From: Alphaproteobacteria bacterium 65-37
GTDB taxonomy: Bacteria; Pseudomonadota; Alphaproteobacteria; Reyranellales; Reyranellaceae
Length of the DNA stretch: 33,017 nt
NCBI GenBank assembly: GCA_001897995.1
Contig: MKRV01000033.1
Location: 1-33,017 of the forward strand
Reading direction: 5' to 3'
The notes under the pieces are model-generated. The model was given only the letters and a program-made list of their open reading frames with translations, did no database searches and was not told where the DNA came from. Made by a program: the position numbers and the translations under genes. Within the stretch, counting starts at the first letter, position 1. Each line of letters starts with the position of its first letter. Shown here piece by piece: positions 31,501 to 33,017 of this stretch.

Positions 31501-32894
31501 ATGTTGATGACCTGCAGCTGCGTGAACTCGTTCAGCCCCTCCTCGGCGAACTCGGTGCCCAGGCCGGAATTCTTGGCGCCGCCGAACGGGATGTGCGGGG
31601 CCATATCAAGGTGCTTGTTGATCCAGACCGTGCCGGCCTCGAGCCGGGAAGCCACGTCATGTGCGCGCTCGAGGTTTGAGGACCATACCGATGCGCCCAG
31701 GCCGTAGGCCGTGTTGTTGGCCCGCTTGATGGCCTCGTCCGTATCGGAATATTTGAGCACCGGCAGCACGGGACCGAACTGCTCTTCGTCGACCAGGCGG
31801 CTGCCCTCCGAGATGTCGCGCACGATGGTGGGGCGAATGAAGTAGCCGGGACGGTCCATCACCTCGCCGCCGGCGACGACCTTGCCGTTCTTGCGGGCAT
31901 CGTCGAGGAAGCCCTTCACCTTCTCGTACTGCATCTTGTTCTGCAGCGGCCCGAGCTGAGTGCCTTGCTTCAGTCCGTCATCGACAACCGCCGCCTCGGC
32001 GAGCTGGACCAGCTCGTGGCACATCTCGTCGTAGATCGATTCGTGGACGTAGAGCCGCTTGATGGCGAGGCAGACCTGTCCACTATTCTGGAAGGCGCCC
32101 TCGAAGATTCCCTTGGCCACGGCCTTGGGCTTGGCGTCGTCGAGCACGACACCGGCATCGTTGCCGCCGAGCTCCAGGGTGATGCGCTTCAGCGTCTCGG
32201 CCGCGCTTGCCATCACCTTCTTGCCCGTGGCGGTCGAGCCCGTGAAGGAGATCTTGCGGACATCGGGATGGTGCGTCAGGGCGTCACCGAGGTCGTTGGC
32301 ATCGGCGATGAAGTTCAGCACACCCTTCGGCAGGATATCGGCGACCAGCTCGGCGAATTTGAGGCTGGCGAGCGGCGTTGTGGGCGCCGGCTTGACGACC
32401 AGTGTGTTGCCGGCCAGCAGGGCGGGCGGCAACTTGAACGACAGGATCATCAGCGGGAAATTCCAGGGAATGATCGCGCCGATCACGCCGAGCGGCCGGC
32501 GGTAGGCCTCGACCTTGCGGCCCTTGCTGTCTTCGATGACACGCATCGGCAGATCGAGGCTGGCGAAGTAGCGGAAGAAGCCCGCCATGCCCATCGTCTC
32601 GGCGGTGGCGTCGGCGAGCGGCTTGCCCTGTTCCTGGGTGAGAATGCGCGCGAGGTCGGCGCAGTTCTTCTCGATCGTCTCGGCCATGCGAACGATCAGC
32701 TTGCGACGTTCCTCGATCGGTGTGGCGGCCCATGCCGGGAACGCGGCCTTGGCGGCGGCGACAGCCTCGTTGAGCTGCTCTTCGGAGGCCCGCGGACATT
32801 GGACGAGGACTTCCTCGGTGGCGGGATTTACAACCGGCATCGTCTTGGCGCCGGCCACGAGGCGGCCGTTGATGAGAAAATTGAAATTTTCCAT
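31491..32894 (-). CDS. Aldehyde dehydrogenase, AldA (ELGGNDA) subgroup
   Basis: NAD(P)-dependent aldehyde dehydrogenase of 467 residues. Features in order: [83 protein letters not shown] with the general-base Glu, catalytic Cys275 in [14 protein letters not shown], and the terminal [27 protein letters not shown] (rather than ELGGKSP) and [10 protein letters not shown] mark the AldA-like subgroup whose substrates are mostly undetermined; succinate semialdehyde or vanillin-type aldehydes occur among relatives. ATG 32894 follows AGGGAG at eight bases; the in-frame start at 32918 has none. It is the first visible gene of the minus-strand aldehyde operon. Confidence 0.94.
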   Translation of the reverse strand: MENFNFLINGRLVAGAKTMPVVNPATEEVLVQCPRASEEQLNEAVAAAKAAFPAWAATPIEERRKLIVRMAETIEKNCADLARILTQEQGKPLADATAETMGMAGFFRYFASLDLPMRVIEDSKGRKVEAYRRPLGVIGAIIPWNFPLMILSFKLPPALLAGNTLVVKPAPTTPLASLKFAELVADILPKGVLNFIADANDLGDALTHHPDVRKISFTGSTATGKKVMASAAETLKRITLELGGNDAGVVLDDAKPKAVAKGIFEGAFQNSGQVCLAIKRLYVHESIYDEMCHELVQLAEAAVVDDGLKQGTQLGPLQNKMQYEKVKGFLDDARKNGKVVAGGEVMDRPGYFIRPTIVRDISEGSRLVDEEQFGPVLPVLKYSDTDEAIKRANNTAYGLGASVWSSNLERAHDVASRLEAGTVWINKHLDMAPHIPFGGAKNSGLGTEFAEEGLNEFTQLQVINMAR

Positions 32895-32961
32895 CGGGTT
32901 TCTCCCTACGATCGGCATGGCTGTTGTCGGTCGGCTTTACGCGCACGCGCTGCGAGATCGA

Positions 32962-32999
32962 TATATTCAATCGTATATAACGCGCCATGCCAACGTCAA
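32962..32999 (-). promoter_or_regulatory. Candidate promoter and AT-rich operator for the aldehyde operon
   Basis: On the minus strand TTGACG (32999-32994) is a good -35 match; 16 bases on lies TATACG (32977-32972) as a modest -10. Overlapping it is an AT-rich dyad, TATAT (32962-32966) and ATATA (32975-32979), conspicuous in this GC-rich DNA and suited to a repressor of the GntR or TetR type. The resulting leader to the ATG at 32894 would be about 70 bases. The window ends 18 bases further on, so the divergent neighbour is not visible. Confidence 0.45.
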
Positions 33000-33017
33000 T
33001 TCGGCGATGGCCGCCGC

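Noticed and set aside
32976-32993. TTGGCATG upstream of the aldehyde operon as a sigma-54 -24 element
   Set aside because: The -12 position reads TA instead of GC at the required spacing; a sigma-70-like reading fits better.
1-33017. CRISPR array, phage, insertion sequence or integrated element
   Set aside because: No regularly spaced direct repeats, transposase, integrase or phage structural gene is visible on either strand; codon character is even across the window.

Overview
The window is dense, GC-rich, bacterial chromosomal DNA with short intergenic gaps. Gene families and gene order (lgt, a MidA-type methyltransferase, pgeF, then a lipoprotein; a Tat-exported CmpA/NrtA-type binding protein; a DUF779 gene beside an ExaC-type aldehyde dehydrogenase) point to an alphaproteobacterium. 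A metabolically versatile soil or water organism of the Reyranella/Rhodospirillales/Hyphomicrobiales kind fits, but that placement is inference. I see no tRNA, rRNA, CRISPR array, transposase, phage gene or integration site.

Layout. (1) 1-3105, minus: a nitrate-type ABC importer (ATPase cut by the left edge, permease, Tat-exported binding protein), preceded by a near-consensus sigma-54 promoter at 3177-3191, so probably nitrogen-controlled. (2) 3501-7888, plus: a YbjN-like gene, then lgt, midA-like, pgeF and a conserved lipoprotein, a housekeeping group that includes the enzyme for the first step of lipoprotein maturation. (3) 8041-14939, plus: a complete peptide/opine-type ABC importer with two tandem paralogous binding proteins, two permeases and one double ATPase; the binding-protein genes are followed by strong hairpins. 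(4) 15023-18041: two divergent flavoenzymes, a type I Baeyer-Villiger-type monooxygenase (minus) and a DAO/PuuB-type amine oxidoreductase (plus). (5) 18099-18268: a palindromic REP-like repeat made of two inverted units whose inner hairpins show compensatory base changes. (6) 18319-21212: a stand-alone molybdopterin-binding hydroxylase large subunit, translationally coupled to a DUF938 methyltransferase. (7) 21286-25764: an RND multidrug-type pump (lipoprotein adaptor and HAE1 transporter) with no outer-membrane channel gene. (8) 25927-28502: two tandem membrane-anchored SGNH-like proteins. (9) 28564-32894, minus: an aldehyde-oxidation cluster (ALDH, ExaC-type ALDH, DUF779, SDR).

How it fits together. 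The window is mainly import of nitrogen compounds and peptides or small amides, followed by oxidative catabolism of amines, ketones, alcohols and aldehydes, plus envelope functions. Each module is recognisable, and I do not see a clearly new multi-gene system. The points most worth a second look are the covarying palindromic repeat, the sigma-54 promoter with its structured leader, the Cys/His-containing extension ahead of the Tat signal of the binding protein, the orphan molybdo-enzyme subunit with an atypical active-site loop, and the SGNH pair.
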